Shown: positions 6,417 to 6,846 of the stretch, piece after piece
Layout of the letters: each line of letters begins with the position of its first letter
Position numbering within the stretch: position 1 is the stretch's first letter
Assembly (NCBI GenBank): GCA_934454005.1
Contig: CAKSGI010000100.1
Span: 1-6,846 of the forward strand
DNA: 6,846 nucleotides
Direction of reading: 5' to 3'
Source: an uncultured Eubacteriales bacterium
GTDB taxonomy: Bacteria; Bacillota_A; Clostridia; Oscillospirales; Acutalibacteraceae
Translations under genes and position numbers: made by a program
The notes under the pieces: model-generated
Told to the model about the DNA's origin: nothing
What the model saw: the letters and a program-made list of their open reading frames with translations, nothing else
The model's database searches: none

Positions 6417-6846
6417 TACTTTTCCCTCCAAAGCACAATTCTTTTTATTTCTTCTAGAACTTCTTTTGGAGTTGGAATTACCCCGCCTGTTCTTCCAAAA
6501 AAGTAAACTGGTTTAGCTCCATTAACAGATAATCGTACATCATCCACCATCTGGCCCATACTCATTTCTACACTAAGGAAATAATTTACTTTATTAATAT
6601 ATTTGTCTATATAATTTTGGGGAAATGGCCATAAAGTTATTGGTCTTATAAGTCCTGCATTTATTCCTAATTCTCTTGCCATATTAACCGCACTTCTAGA
6701 TATTCTCGCAGAAGCACCATAAGATACCAAAATTATTTCAGCATCATCTACAAGATATTCTTCTGCCATTTGTTCATATTTTTTTATTATCTCGTATTTT
6801 TTATATCTCTCAATTATTAAATCTTCTAATGATTGAGGTGTAAGAT
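6416..6846 (-). CDS. 2-oxoacid:ferredoxin oxidoreductase, alpha subunit, C-terminal part (VorB/KorA-like; gene cut by window edge)
   Basis: The reading frame is open to the last base of the window, so this is the 3' end of a larger gene; 142 codons plus the TAA stop are visible. A methionine at 6769 is internal, since the frame continues through 25 further codons upstream without a stop. The visible part matches the C-terminal core domain of alpha subunits in the pyruvate/2-oxoisovalerate/2-oxoglutarate:ferredoxin oxidoreductase family: a Rossmann-like strand (ILVSYGASARI), then the hallmark GLIRPITLWPFP, then the glycine-rich FFGRTGGVIPTP near the end. The alpha subunit pairs with the beta subunit encoded next door to oxidatively decarboxylate a 2-oxoacid with coenzyme A, passing electrons to ferredoxin. 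The stop codon shares one base with the ATG of the beta gene (TAATG), indicating translational coupling. In this family a small 4Fe-4S delta subunit gene often precedes alpha; it would lie outside the window. Substrate cannot be decided here; the wording of the motifs looks most like the VorB/KorA group. Confidence 0.9.
   Translation of the reverse strand, partial: LTPQSLEDLIIERYKKYEIIKKYEQMAEEYLVDDAEIILVSYGASARISRSAVNMARELGINAGLIRPITLWPFPQNYIDKYINKVNYFLSVEMSMGQMVDDVRLSVNGAKPVYFFGRTGGVIPTPKEVLEEIKRIVLWREK
6424..6429 (-). promoter_or_regulatory. Ribosome binding site of the beta subunit gene, inside the alpha gene
   Basis: GGAGGG on the minus strand lies 7 nt before the ATG at 6416. It settles the start: the frame could be opened at a TTG at 6431, but that codon sits immediately before and partly in the Shine-Dalgarno site itself and has no ribosome site of its own at usual distance. 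Confidence 0.85.

Noticed and set aside
6024..6506. 160-codon open frame on the plus strand
   Set aside because: It lies opposite the beta and alpha subunit genes, is rich in Cys, Ile and Arg with no recognisable domain, and has no ribosome site; a shadow of the minus-strand genes.
1..6846. tRNA or rRNA genes, CRISPR repeats, insertion sequences, phage genes
   Set aside because: No cloverleaf, no regularly spaced repeats, no transposase or integrase motifs and no terminal inverted repeats were seen on either strand.

Overview
This window is 6.8 kb of strongly AT-rich DNA with every recognisable gene on the minus strand, so the genes read from right to left. Codon use, purine-rich Shine-Dalgarno sites, tight stop/start overlaps and the gene set (thiamine-diphosphate 2-oxoacid:ferredoxin oxidoreductase, MEP isoprenoid genes, the CdaA/CdaR c-di-AMP pair, a DUF3343 protein) point to an anaerobic, low-GC Firmicute (Bacillota) of the Clostridia type. 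I cannot name genus or species from the sequence alone.

Layout in transcription order: (1) 6846-5123, the end of an alpha subunit (cut by the window edge), then complete beta and gamma subunits of a 2-oxoacid:ferredoxin oxidoreductase, overlapping or nearly so. (2) 5099-3923, ispD and ispF, consecutive enzymes-in-pathway of the MEP route, 23 nt behind the gamma gene and 1 nt apart. This five-gene block ends at a Rho-independent terminator at 3816-3851. (3) 3741-2366, a small DUF3343 protein and a cysteine-desulfurase-like PLP enzyme joined by an ATGA overlap, apparently with their own promoter region. (4) 2280-147, cdaA (membrane diadenylate cyclase) and cdaR (its YbbR-domain regulator), overlapping by 29 nt, behind a good promoter candidate and closed by a terminator at about 92-142. 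Bases 1-91 are AT-rich with no gene I can support. There is no gene-free stretch longer than 300 bases, and I see no RNA gene, CRISPR array, insertion sequence or phage gene.

How the parts may work together: the oxidoreductase makes acyl-CoA and reduced ferredoxin from 2-oxoacids. The MEP pathway, to which IspD and IspF belong, ends in two iron-sulfur enzymes (IspG, IspH) that need low-potential electrons, so the shared block could reflect electron supply, although simple gene packing is equally possible. The DUF3343/desulfurase pair looks like a sulfur (or selenium) mobilising enzyme and a small carrier with a single cysteine; its real job is not settled and it is the least described element here. 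CdaA/CdaR controls c-di-AMP, which governs potassium, osmolyte and cell-wall homeostasis; the usual third partner glmM is not seen directly after cdaR in this window.

Four start codons were moved inward from the longest open frame (at 6431, 3529, 2295 and 1466) because a clearly better ribosome site fits the internal ATG. Most of the novelty lies in gene context; the genes are mostly recognisable families.
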